Below are positions 1 through 6,105 of a stretch of DNA of 6,105 bases, piece after piece. A model generated the notes under the pieces. The model searched no databases and was not told the origin of the DNA. It was given only the letters and a program-made list of their open reading frames with translations. Both the position numbers and the translations under genes were made by a program. Position 1 is the first letter of the stretch; each line of letters begins with the position of its first letter. This stretch comes from an uncultured Gemmatimonadota bacterium. Its GTDB lineage: Bacteria > Gemmatimonadota > Gemmatimonadetes > Gemmatimonadales > Gemmatimonadaceae. The DNA lies in assembly GCA_946887155.1 (NCBI GenBank), contig CAMPKM010000192.1:1-6105 (forward strand). Direction: 5' to 3'.

Positions 1-27
1 GTGTATCATCGTCAAGTTGAAGCTGCG

Positions 28-75
28 AATTGCCCAATTGCCCAATCGTCAATCGTCAATCGTCAATCGTCAATC
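28..75. repeat. Short tandem repeat: two AATTGCCC octamers then four AATCGTC heptamers
   Basis: Direct reading shows AATTGCCC at 28-35 and 36-43, AATCGTC at 44-50, 51-57, 58-64 and 65-71, then a partial AATC at 72-75. The heptamer looks like a derivative of the octamer, since both begin AAT and end in C. A further ATCGTCAA lies at 8-15, so the array may have decayed leftwards. The last base of the array is also the last base of the hppD stop codon (minus strand), so the repeat sits exactly at the 3' end of that gene. Heptameric arrays of this kind resemble the short tandemly repeated sequences (STRRs) known in cyanobacteria. Nothing here shows a function, and it has no hairpin followed by a T-run that would suggest an intrinsic terminator. 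Confidence 0.93.
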
Positions 76-1199
76 TAAAGATTCCCTCGCTTCGCCTGTT
101 CCCGTTCGATCGCCTCGAACAGCGCCTTGAAGTTCCCCTTCCCGAAACTCTTCGCGCCCTTCCGCTGGATGATCTCGTAGAACAGCGTTGGGCGGTCCTG
201 CACCGGCTTCGAGAAGATCTGGAGCAGGTATCCTTCCTCGTCACGGTCCACCAGGATGCCAAGCTCGCGCAGCGGACCCAGGTCTTCGTCGATCTTGCCC
301 ACGCGATCGAGCAGCGTGTCGTAGTAGTCGGCGGGGACCTTGAGGAACTCGACGCCCCGGCTCTTGAGCGCCGTGACCGACGAGACGATGTCGTTTGTGG
401 CAATGGCGATGTGCTGCACGCCGGGACCGCGATAGAAGTCCAGGTATTCGTCGATCTGGGACTTCTTCTTCCCCGCCGCCGGCTCGTTGATCGGGAACTT
501 GATCCGGCCGTTGCCGTTCGACATGACCTTCGACATCAGCGCCGAATATTCGGTCGAGATGTCCTTGTCGTCGAACGAGAGCAAATTGAAGAAGCCCAGC
601 ACGCGCGAATAGAACTCGACCCATTCGTTCATCTTGCCGAGTTCGACGTTGCCGACGCAGTGGTCGACGTATTGGAGGCCGACATCGTCGGGCCGGTACG
701 GTGAAGACATCGGCTCGAAGCCCGGCATGAACAGGCCGCGATAGTTCTTCCGTTCGACGATGGAGTGAACCGTATCGCCGTACGTGCGGATCCCGGCGAC
801 GATCACCTCGCCGTTCTGGTCCTTCAGGACCTCCGGCTCGCGCGCCGCGGTGGCGCCGCGCTCGATCGCCAGCTTGAAGGCGGTTCGGGCGTCGTCGACC
901 CAGAACGCAATGTCCCGGACGCCATCGCCGTGCGCGTTGACGTGCGCGGCAATCTCTCCATCGGGGCCTAACGGCGACGTGATGACGAAGCGGAGCTTGT
1001 TCTGCTCGATGAGGTAGCTGGCCCGGTCCCGGACACCCGTCTCGGGGCCGCGATACCCGGTCAGCCGGAACCCGAAGGCGCCGCGATAGAAGTGGGCAGC
1101 CTGTTTGGCGTTGCCGACCCAGAATTCGATGTAGTCAGTCCCGTTGATGGGGAACGTGTCATGCGCGACCTCGGTCGCGGGCGCGGATGTAGTGGCCAT
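75..1199 (-). CDS. hppD: 4-hydroxyphenylpyruvate dioxygenase (HPPD)
   Basis: This 374-residue protein is a complete, normal-length HPPD. The enzyme is a cytoplasmic non-haem Fe(II) dioxygenase that turns 4-hydroxyphenylpyruvate into homogentisate, the second step of tyrosine catabolism. Two vicinal-oxygen-chelate domains are visible, at about residues 15-150 (from TDYIEFWVGNAKQAAHFY) and 175-345. The 2-His-1-Glu iron triad is intact: H180 in VDHCVGNV, H263 in VQHIAIAT and E342 in LFYEIIQRKG. Other family hallmarks are the SALMSKV block (S224), NEP (N238), Q248 in SQIDEYL, and the C-terminal GKGNFKALFEAIE segment. The ATG at 1199 is chosen because it gives the usual short N-terminal tail. Only a weak Shine-Dalgarno-like CGGA lies 7 nt upstream. 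No homogentisate dioxygenase or other tyrosine-pathway gene is in view. The gene is 158 bp downstream of a same-strand operon and may be a separate transcription unit. The related hydroxymandelate synthase shares the fold but is less likely from overall motif agreement. Confidence 0.97.
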   Translation of the reverse strand: MATTSAPATEVAHDTFPINGTDYIEFWVGNAKQAAHFYRGAFGFRLTGYRGPETGVRDRASYLIEQNKLRFVITSPLGPDGEIAAHVNAHGDGVRDIAFWVDDARTAFKLAIERGATAAREPEVLKDQNGEVIVAGIRTYGDTVHSIVERKNYRGLFMPGFEPMSSPYRPDDVGLQYVDHCVGNVELGKMNEWVEFYSRVLGFFNLLSFDDKDISTEYSALMSKVMSNGNGRIKFPINEPAAGKKKSQIDEYLDFYRGPGVQHIAIATNDIVSSVTALKSRGVEFLKVPADYYDTLLDRVGKIDEDLGPLRELGILVDRDEEGYLLQIFSKPVQDRPTLFYEIIQRKGAKSFGKGNFKALFEAIEREQAKRGNL

Positions 1200-1209
1200 T
1201 GGCGATTCC

Positions 1210-1314
1210 GAGTCGGGTTCGGTGCGAACCGCACGCCATGCATTCCATGGACGTGCGATATGGTGTCCGGAACGGCGCTACGAGACGCTCACCGTCCAAT
1301 CTAACACCCGACTC
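1210..1314 (-). promoter_or_regulatory. Potentially structured 5' leader of hppD (candidate cis-regulatory RNA)
   Basis: Read on the minus strand, the stretch just before hppD holds several complementary segments. A closing helix of 9 bp is possible between GAGTCGGGT (1314-1306) and ACCCGACTC (1218-1210). Inside it, 1257-1230 forms an 11-bp hairpin: CGCACG, one bulged base at 1251, CCATG, loop GAATG, then CATGG and CGTGCG. A second stem (GGA/CGG with CCG/TCC and one bulge) lies nearer the 5' side, within about 1297-1266. A 6-bp hairpin GGTTCG-CAC-CGAACC (1230-1216) shares bases 1216-1218 with the closing helix, so the two would compete. The closing helix ends directly before the weak ribosome-binding sequence of hppD. 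A TTGACG at 1347-1342 could be a -35 box, but no good -10 follows at normal spacing. All pairings were found by eye. The fold and any regulatory role are inference, and GC-rich DNA makes chance hairpins common. Confidence 0.35.
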
Positions 1315-1357
1315 AGGGGACGCGCCTCGGTCGCAGGCGTACGTCAAGCGTTCTGTC

Positions 1358-2017
1358 CTAGGGGATGGGCTGCTCCGCCGTCCGCGTCAAGACGGCATCA
1401 CTGTGATCGAGCGCCAGCGTCGGCACGATCGAATTCAGGAACGTAAACCTGACTTGGGTTTCCCGATGTGCCTGCTCGTATCGAACGGTGAACTTCGTGC
1501 TGTCTCCCACGACCTGCCGCCGCACCGCGGTAATGGGAAACCCCGCGCTCTTTTCGTTTTGGCCAACGTGAAGGACGAGACTGTCGCGGTAGAGGGTCAT
1601 CCCACGACCGGCATAGGGAGGCATCGACGACTTCCACTCGCCAAGCACGTCCCACGGGAGCGTGCGTTCGGCGGGACGCTCTGGAGTCGGCCGGGCAATG
1701 ACAGCCCAGGCGACGGCAACCAGCGCGGTGACCACGAGCCACCACCGTGTGCGCACCAGTTTCGGCGGCGCGTCAATGCTCTCTGGTCGGCCCGGAAGGG
1801 CGTAGTGGATTCCGACCTGGAAGATGAAATCACTGAAGCGCATGGCGCGCCGCAGGTCTCCGTCGAGCACATCCTTCGTGAGACGGTTCTGGGCCATCGG
1901 AACCGTACCTTTCTTCGGTCCGCGCCGGCGAGTCGACCCACCCCGATTGCGTTCACGACCGGGCGATTCCTTTTCCGTTTCGGAATACCCCGTACCGGGT
2001 CTCATCGTCGTGCTCAC
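1358..2017 (-). CDS. Hypothetical single-pass membrane protein with small C-terminal domain
   Basis: I do not recognise this 219-residue protein. Residues 1-40 are low-complexity and rich in Arg, Gly and Ser. Residues 41-90 look soluble and partly helical. Residues 91-109 (RWWLVVTALVAVAWAVIA) form one clear membrane segment, and 120-219 is a soluble domain with alternating, strand-like segments. Arg at 89 and 91 precedes the segment, which by the positive-inside rule places the C-terminal domain outside the cytoplasm. The start at 2017 is GTG. It overlaps the upstream stop as GTGA and has GGTGGAG 8 nt before it. A rival ATG at 1897 (residue 41) has AAGAAAGG about 10 nt upstream, and third-position GC rises after it, so the protein may really be 179 residues. 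The gene is the last in a coupled operon with an HD-GYP protein and a pseudopilin, so a role at the envelope with them is plausible but unproven. The strand-rich domain starting LGEWKS faintly suggests a lipocalin-like barrel, which is only a guess. Confidence 0.8.
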   Translation of the reverse strand: MSTTMRPGTGYSETEKESPGRERNRGGSTRRRGPKKGTVPMAQNRLTKDVLDGDLRRAMRFSDFIFQVGIHYALPGRPESIDAPPKLVRTRWWLVVTALVAVAWAVIARPTPERPAERTLPWDVLGEWKSSMPPYAGRGMTLYRDSLVLHVGQNEKSAGFPITAVRRQVVGDSTKFTVRYEQAHRETQVRFTFLNSIVPTLALDHSDAVLTRTAEQPIP

Positions 2018-4149
2018 GCCGCGTGCTCCACCGCTTCCAGCTCCGGGGCGATCGATGTGAGGCGGCTCTCCCGCTCGAACGAGCCAAGCACCCTCACCAG
2101 TTCACCATCGCGCATCGTGTCCAGGAAAGCGGCGGCCGGTTCCGGATCAAAATGCGATCCCGATCCAAGCTCGATGAACCCGGCGGCATGCGAAACCGAC
2201 AGGCCGGCTCGATACGGACGGTCCGAGACCAACGCGTCGAACACGTCGGCCACCGCCAGTATTCGGGCAAGGAACGGGATCTCCTCGCCAGCCAACCGAT
2301 CAGGATATCCGGTGCCGTTCCATTGCTCGTGATGAGAGCGCACGATCGGAATGGCGTCAGTAAAGGCACCGATTGGCGCCAGAATTTCCGCACCCATTAC
2401 CGGGTGCCGTTCAACGAGCGCACGTTCGAGCGGTGTGAGCGCCGCTGGTTTGTCGAGCACCGTTGCCGGCACGCCGATCTTCCCGATGTCGTGCAGCAGG
2501 CCTCCGCGGTGGATAAGGGAGATCTCCTCCCGCGAGAGCCCCATCCGTTCCGCCGTCATCATCGCCAGTGCCGTCACTCGCTCTGAGTGACCGGCGGTCC
2601 ACCGGGAGTTGGCTTCGATGGCGCGGGCGAAAGCGGTCATGGTTCCTTCACTCAATGCCGCGAGATGCCGAACGTGCTGCGCCTCGGCGACCGCGAGGGT
2701 CAGGCGATCCGCCAGGCGCCGCACACCCTCGAACTGGTCCCCATCCAATGAGCACTCAGGCGGAATGGCAACGGCAATGAAGCCGAGCGCGCTGTGTTCG
2801 CGAACCAGCGGAAACACGTGCGTCGCCAATGATGCGCCAGTGAGCCGAAAGCCTGACAGAAATCCGCGGCGCTGTCCCGGCGGAACTACGATAACGCCCG
2901 ATGCGCGCATCAACTCGTCCGCCTCGCTCCTGGCGAGAGCGGCATTCGCAGGCAGGATGAGGGAGCTGCCGGCGCTTTGCTGAAGCGCCACGATCGATCC
3001 GTCAGTGTTCTTTACCGCGACGAGGACGTCCGCTTCCCGGACCAGCGCTCCGACCCTGCGCAGTGCGGTCTCCAGTTGGACGCGGCAGTCCTGTGCCCAG
3101 AGCACCGACTGATGCAGCTCATCAAGCCCTCGTAGCGTGACAATCTGCCGGTCCAGCGTCGACGCCATCCGGTTGAAGGAGTCGGCGAGGTCGTTGAACT
3201 CGTCGCGGCTCTCCACACGCACTGCAGTGGTAAAGTCACCAGACTCCAACCGGCGAGTCCCCGCCTGCAGCTGTTCCAGCGGCTCGGTGCTCAGGCGGAT
3301 CTGTGCGTGGCTCAGGAAGAGAACGCTAAGGAGCGAGAGGACGAGAATCCCGGAAAAGGTGAGCGTAAAACCGCGCAGGGATGCGAACGTCGTATTTGAT
3401 GGATGGCTTACGATCACGCGCCATTCGGCCGCGCCGTAGGCATAGCGCAGGAAAACATTCCACGATGCCGCGTACATTTTCGTGCTTCCCTCGTCCCACG
3501 CGGCCAATCCAACCCCGCCCGCGCTGCGAATTTTTCCGAGCTTCTGTTGTGCCGCCGCGGGCACCTGGTGGCTGCAGGCCAGCATCCGCTGCCCTGCCAG
3601 TTCTATCACGCAGAGTCGTGCATTTTCGTCCAGGAGGCCCTTCGTCACCGGTCCCCAGATCGCGTCGTTCTCGACGCGCGCCCACTGTACGAGGTGATGC
3701 GTTTCATCCAGCGCAGCCATCAGCAACGCCGGGCGCTCTTCCTTGCTCATCACGAGCAAAGTCCGACCAGACTGCAGGTGCTCTTGCTCGGCTGCAGAGA
3801 GAGGTCGCGTGTCGAGCAGTCCATCACCCGGCAAGCCCCACGCTATTGGACGGGTTTCGACCGATGAAAAGCCAGGCGGAATGGTGCCTTGCCAGGGTCC
3901 TGGCTCAGGGCTGCGCACCGCGAGCGTCTGGCGAAACGTGACCTCGAGCCGCTCCAGCGTGGCGAGCGTGCCCAATCCGGCCAGACGAGCGCCCCTGGAA
4001 ACTCGCGATTCAATGGCCGCACGAACTTCCGAGCGAACGAAGGTGGCAGCGATGACGGCGGTCAGCGTGGCGGGAACCAGCGCCGCGAGCAGGAATCGAG
4101 TAAAAAGTCTCCTGCCGACGGTTGTCCTCAGGAATCCGGCGGAGCGCAT
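2014..4149 (-). CDS. Membrane-bound HAMP/GAF-like/HD-GYP cyclic-di-GMP phosphodiesterase
   Basis: This 711-residue inner-membrane signalling protein probably hydrolyses cyclic-di-GMP. Order of parts: basic N-terminus; TM1 about 19-38; an extracytoplasmic sensor region about 39-260 (Cache-like by architecture, not by motif); TM2 about 261-282; HAMP 283-336 (with RVESRDEFNDLADSFNRM); a GAF-like region about 345-490; HD-GYP about 500-685. The HD-GYP motifs are well kept: H521 in TAGHSERV, H553-D554 in HDIGKIGVP, H582 in RHPVMGAEIL, H606-H607-E608 and G614-Y615-P616 in HHEQWNGTGYPD, D635 in AVADVFDAL, then SDRPYR. Residue 517, four before H521, is Trp, whereas the trinuclear HD-GYP PmGH has Glu there (from memory), so a two-metal site is likelier. 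The ATG at 4149 overlaps the pseudopilin stop as TGATG. No strong Shine-Dalgarno precedes it, so translation probably depends on coupling. The downstream gene overlaps its stop by 4 nt. Enzyme activity and the sensed signal are not shown by the sequence. Confidence 0.95.
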   Translation of the reverse strand: MRSAGFLRTTVGRRLFTRFLLAALVPATLTAVIAATFVRSEVRAAIESRVSRGARLAGLGTLATLERLEVTFRQTLAVRSPEPGPWQGTIPPGFSSVETRPIAWGLPGDGLLDTRPLSAAEQEHLQSGRTLLVMSKEERPALLMAALDETHHLVQWARVENDAIWGPVTKGLLDENARLCVIELAGQRMLACSHQVPAAAQQKLGKIRSAGGVGLAAWDEGSTKMYAASWNVFLRYAYGAAEWRVIVSHPSNTTFASLRGFTLTFSGILVLSLLSVLFLSHAQIRLSTEPLEQLQAGTRRLESGDFTTAVRVESRDEFNDLADSFNRMASTLDRQIVTLRGLDELHQSVLWAQDCRVQLETALRRVGALVREADVLVAVKNTDGSIVALQQSAGSSLILPANAALARSEADELMRASGVIVVPPGQRRGFLSGFRLTGASLATHVFPLVREHSALGFIAVAIPPECSLDGDQFEGVRRLADRLTLAVAEAQHVRHLAALSEGTMTAFARAIEANSRWTAGHSERVTALAMMTAERMGLSREEISLIHRGGLLHDIGKIGVPATVLDKPAALTPLERALVERHPVMGAEILAPIGAFTDAIPIVRSHHEQWNGTGYPDRLAGEEIPFLARILAVADVFDALVSDRPYRAGLSVSHAAGFIELGSGSHFDPEPAAAFLDTMRDGELVRVLGSFERESRLTSIAPELEAVEHAA

Positions 4150-4664
4150 CAGTAGTTTTCGCCGAGTCCGATATAGCCGCCGTCGTTCGCGACGATGACG
4201 TCGTCAAAGGAGACGGGCGCGGTCAGCGTGATCTGGGTCTTGCCGTCCTTACCCATGCTGTACAGATCGAACATCGAGTTGATGGGGACAAGGAACCGGT
4301 CCATTCGTGCACCGGGCGGGGGTGTCGGCAATTTCCCTTTTGATTTGGATACCGAACTGAATCGCAGGTACTGGTAGGGGCGGCCCCATGGGTCGAGCTT
4401 CGCCCCTCGGCCAATGCCGTTCAGCGACGACGGCAACGAGTCCTCGGAGAGAAGCTCGAGCGTCATTGTCCGCAGGTCGCCGATCGCCTTGGCCACACGG
4501 GCGCGTTCGATCGCATCCGCATAGCGCGGCACGCTCATCGACGCGAGCACGCCGATGATGGCGACGACACTCAGCAGCTCAATCAGCGTGAACGCGCGGC
4601 GAGTTCGCGTGCACCAACAGGCGACATTTTGAAATTCGTTCGCGAAATTCATTGAGGCTACCAC
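4149..4664 (-). CDS. GspG-like type II secretion/type IV pilin-family pseudopilin
   Basis: This 171-residue prepilin-family protein should be processed by a prepilin peptidase and anchored by its N-terminal helix. The class-III signal is RTRRA/FTLIELL. Cleavage after A24 gives a mature protein of 147 residues starting with Phe, with Glu at +5 (E29), a long hydrophobic helix and Pro at +22 (P46). The globular part matches major pseudopilin GspG: DPWGRPYQY (91-99), FDLYSMGKDGKT (132-143), then DDVIVANDGG (154-163), the kind of C-terminal loop that binds calcium in GspG. Position -1 is Ala instead of the usual Gly, and the 24-residue leader is long for this family. The GTG at 4664 has GGAG only 4 nt away. 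The ATG at 4652 (residue 5, 20-residue leader) is an equally plausible start. No gspD/E/F or pil assembly gene is in view. The gene is first in a coupled operon with an HD-GYP protein, so it may serve a dedicated sensory or surface role. Membership in the family is firm, the exact role is not. Confidence 0.92.
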   Translation of the reverse strand: MVASMNFANEFQNVACWCTRTRRAFTLIELLSVVAIIGVLASMSVPRYADAIERARVAKAIGDLRTMTLELLSEDSLPSSLNGIGRGAKLDPWGRPYQYLRFSSVSKSKGKLPTPPPGARMDRFLVPINSMFDLYSMGKDGKTQITLTAPVSFDDVIVANDGGYIGLGENY

Positions 4665-4856
4665 GACACTCCGACTTGAACGTTGGCAGTGATTCCGCGA
4701 CCACGATCTGGTCCCGAAATGCGTGCTCGCCCGCTCTACATGGTGACTTTTTCTCCGCCGAGGCTGTAACGTTGGTCCGGGCTAAGATGAATGCAGCCCA
4801 ATGCTTGCGCCCGGAAACCTGACGGCGCGCACGTAAAAATCCTTTCTGGTACGACC
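4665..4856. promoter_or_regulatory. Divergent intergenic region between pseudopilin operon and kinase gene
   Basis: This 192-bp gap must hold the kinase promoter and probably that of the minus-strand operon, but I see no convincing -35/-10 pair on either strand. TAAGAT at 4783-4788 is the best plus-strand -10-like hexamer, without a matching -35. Small dyads are present: GACCA-N5-TGGTC at 4699-4713, which could be an operator, and TCCGGGC (4776-4782) with GCCCGGA (4809-4815) in the kinase leader. Both are short enough to arise by chance in GC-rich DNA. The region has lower third-position GC in all frames than the flanking genes, which fits it being non-coding. Confidence 0.4.
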
Positions 4857-6105
4857 GTGACTGCTCCACCGCCTGATTCACACGCGCTCGCGAGCGCCCT
4901 CGATGGCCAATACGAGATCCTCCGCGAGGTGGGCCGCGGCGGTATGGGCATCGTGTTCCTCGCGCGGGACCTCAAGCTCGAGCGCCTCGTCGCCATCAAG
5001 ACGCTGCCACCTGCTCTTGCCGCGGATGACGTCATCAGGGCCCGCTTCCTCCGTGAAGCGCGTACGGCCGCGGCCCTCAACCATCCCAACATCGTGCCGA
5101 TCCACCGGGCCGATGACATCAACGGCACGGTCTTCTTCGTGATGGGCTTTGTCGACGGACCGTCGGTCGCCCAGATGATTCGCGACGGTGGTCCGCTCAC
5201 GCCGCGCGCGGCGATTTCCATCCTGTACGACGTCGGCGACGCGCTGGGATACGCCCACGGGTCCGGCGTCGTGCACCGCGACGTCAAGGCGGAGAACATC
5301 CTGCTCGACAGCGCCTCGAGCCGCGCGCTCGTCACGGATTTCGGCATTGCCCGCGTGGCCGAAGCGGCGCCGCTCACGGCGACCGGCACGGTGCTCGGCA
5401 CCGTCCACTACATGAGCCCCGAGCAGGTGGCCGGTGACGCCGTCGACCGGCGGAGCGACGTCTATTCGTTAGGCGTGGTGGCCTTCTTCGCGCTGGCGGG
5501 CAGGTTCCCCTTCGACAGTCCGACCGCCTCGGCCGTCCTCGTGGCTCACGTGACGAAGGAGCCGCCATCCCTCTCGAACGTGGCGCCGAGCGTGCCTCGC
5601 GCGCTGGCCCGGCTGGTCGATCGCTGCCTGGCCAAGGACCCGGACAGCCGGATCCAGAGCTGCGAGGAGTTGCTGGCCGAGTTGCGGCGCGCCGAGGCAA
5701 GCCTGCCTGACGAGGACGTCGCCGCGCCGCGGCCGGATCAGCCGGCATCCGTCTCGAGCGATGAAGCGCAGGCGGTGTGGGAACGCGCGGCGCAGCTCCA
5801 GGACATGACGGGCAAGATGCCGCCCATGCGCATCGCCGACCGTGCGGCCCAGCGTCGCGACCCGGTGACCACGGGCTACAAGATCGACCAGGTGCGGCTT
5901 GCGGCGCGCGAAGCGGGCATCGACCAGCAGTTTGTCGATCGCGCCATGGCCGAACGTGGCCTCGTGCAGGCGCCAGCAGAAGCGGACACGAGCCATGAGG
6001 TTGTCGTCCGCGACGGTATCGTGCCTCCGTACAACTGGTGGCTCGGTGGGCGTCACGCGATCGCGTTCGAGTCGACGATCGCGGGGGAAATGCCGGAGCG
6101 TGATT
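4857..6105 (+). CDS. Ser/Thr protein kinase (Hanks type), 3' end outside window
   Basis: The reading frame stays open from 4857 to the last base, giving 416 codons of a PknB-like kinase that phosphorylates proteins on Ser/Thr. Visible motifs: glycine loop GRGGMG (26-31); VAIK with K48; helix-C glutamate E67 in FLREA; HRDVKAEN with catalytic D142, K144 and N147; DFG (161-163); MSPE (186-189) in place of APE; D201 in SDVYSLG; R265 in DPDSRI. All catalytic residues are present, so it should be active. HRDVKAEN has Ala where Pro is usual. After the kinase domain (about 19-278) come an acidic/Pro linker and a helical segment (TGYKIDQVRLAAREAGIDQQ, 339-358), then a new block from PPYNWWLGG (390). 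No membrane segment is reached before the window ends. The start is GTG at 4857. An in-frame ATG at 4791 would add 22 residues, but third-position GC is low there and rises at 4857. Neither start has a clear Shine-Dalgarno. Confidence 0.95.
   Translation, partial: MTAPPPDSHALASALDGQYEILREVGRGGMGIVFLARDLKLERLVAIKTLPPALAADDVIRARFLREARTAAALNHPNIVPIHRADDINGTVFFVMGFVDGPSVAQMIRDGGPLTPRAAISILYDVGDALGYAHGSGVVHRDVKAENILLDSASSRALVTDFGIARVAEAAPLTATGTVLGTVHYMSPEQVAGDAVDRRSDVYSLGVVAFFALAGRFPFDSPTASAVLVAHVTKEPPSLSNVAPSVPRALARLVDRCLAKDPDSRIQSCEELLAELRRAEASLPDEDVAAPRPDQPASVSSDEAQAVWERAAQLQDMTGKMPPMRIADRAAQRRDPVTTGYKIDQVRLAAREAGIDQQFVDRAMAERGLVQAPAEADTSHEVVVRDGIVPPYNWWLGGRHAIAFESTIAGEMPERD

Noticed and set aside
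28..75. CRISPR array
   Set aside because: The units are 7-8 bp and directly adjacent, with no spacers.
1210..1314. Possible tRNA or T-box in the hppD leader, prompted by a GGTTCG sequence
   Set aside because: The bases around GGTTCG cannot form a T-arm with a 7-nt loop, there is no D-arm or anticodon arm, and no T-box consensus (GGGUGG) is present.
1323..1339. Hairpin CGCCT-N7-AGGCG as a terminator for the operon
   Set aside because: The stem is only 5 bp and no T-run follows on the minus strand, so it does not meet the form of an intrinsic terminator.
1199..2332. Long plus-strand open frame of 377 codons
   Set aside because: It runs antisense across the hppD leader, the small membrane protein and the 3' end of the HD-GYP gene. 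Its translation is rich in Arg, Pro and Ser with no motif, typical of a shadow frame in GC-rich DNA.
3381..3941. Plus-strand open frame of 186 codons
   Set aside because: It is antisense to the sensor region of the HD-GYP gene and its Arg/Pro-rich product has no domain.
4665..4790. Possible cyclic-di-GMP riboswitch ahead of the pseudopilin operon
   Set aside because: CACGCA and GGGACC occur on the minus strand, but the GEMM core elements and tetraloop/receptor layout are missing.
4736..5401. Minus-strand open frame of 221 codons over the kinase
   Set aside because: It is antisense to well-conserved kinase motifs and its product is low-complexity Arg/Ser/Ala without recognisable features.
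5469..6056. Minus-strand open frame of 195 codons
   Set aside because: It mirrors the C-terminal half of the kinase frame and is explained by codon bias.

Overview
The window looks like chromosomal DNA from a GC-rich, Gram-negative-type environmental bacterium. The style of the Ser/Thr kinase (a short Pro-rich N-terminus ahead of a GRGGMG loop, an SDVYSLG motif, and a tail with a TxGY...AGID helical segment) recalls Gemmatimonadota. Acidobacteriota is a possible alternative. This lineage call is from memory of protein style and was not tested by a search.

Layout from left to right: (1) a short tandem repeat (28-75), two AATTGCCC octamers then four AATCGTC heptamers, ending against the stop codon of the first gene; (2) hppD (75-1199, minus), 4-hydroxyphenylpyruvate dioxygenase of tyrosine catabolism, with the full iron triad; (3) a gap (1200-1357) whose minus-strand transcript could fold into a closing helix and internal hairpins just ahead of hppD; (4) a tightly packed minus-strand operon read from 4664 down to 1358: a GspG-like pseudopilin, a two-TM HAMP/GAF-like/HD-GYP protein, and a small single-TM protein of unknown function, with junctions overlapping by 1 nt (TGATG) and 4 nt (GTGA); (5) a 192-bp divergent intergenic region (4665-4856); (6) a plus-strand Ser/Thr protein kinase (4857 to the end) that runs off the window.

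The pseudopilin/HD-GYP/membrane-protein operon is the most interesting gene arrangement. Its membrane-bound, probably cyclic-di-GMP-degrading sensor is translationally coupled to a pilin-like protein and to an uncharacterised envelope protein. This suggests one signalling or surface-assembly module, although no secretion ATPase, platform or peptidase gene is in view. The kinase is transcribed away from the operon, and no functional link between them can be shown. The most interesting non-coding signal is the potentially structured hppD leader. No tRNA, rRNA, IS element, CRISPR array or phage gene was seen.
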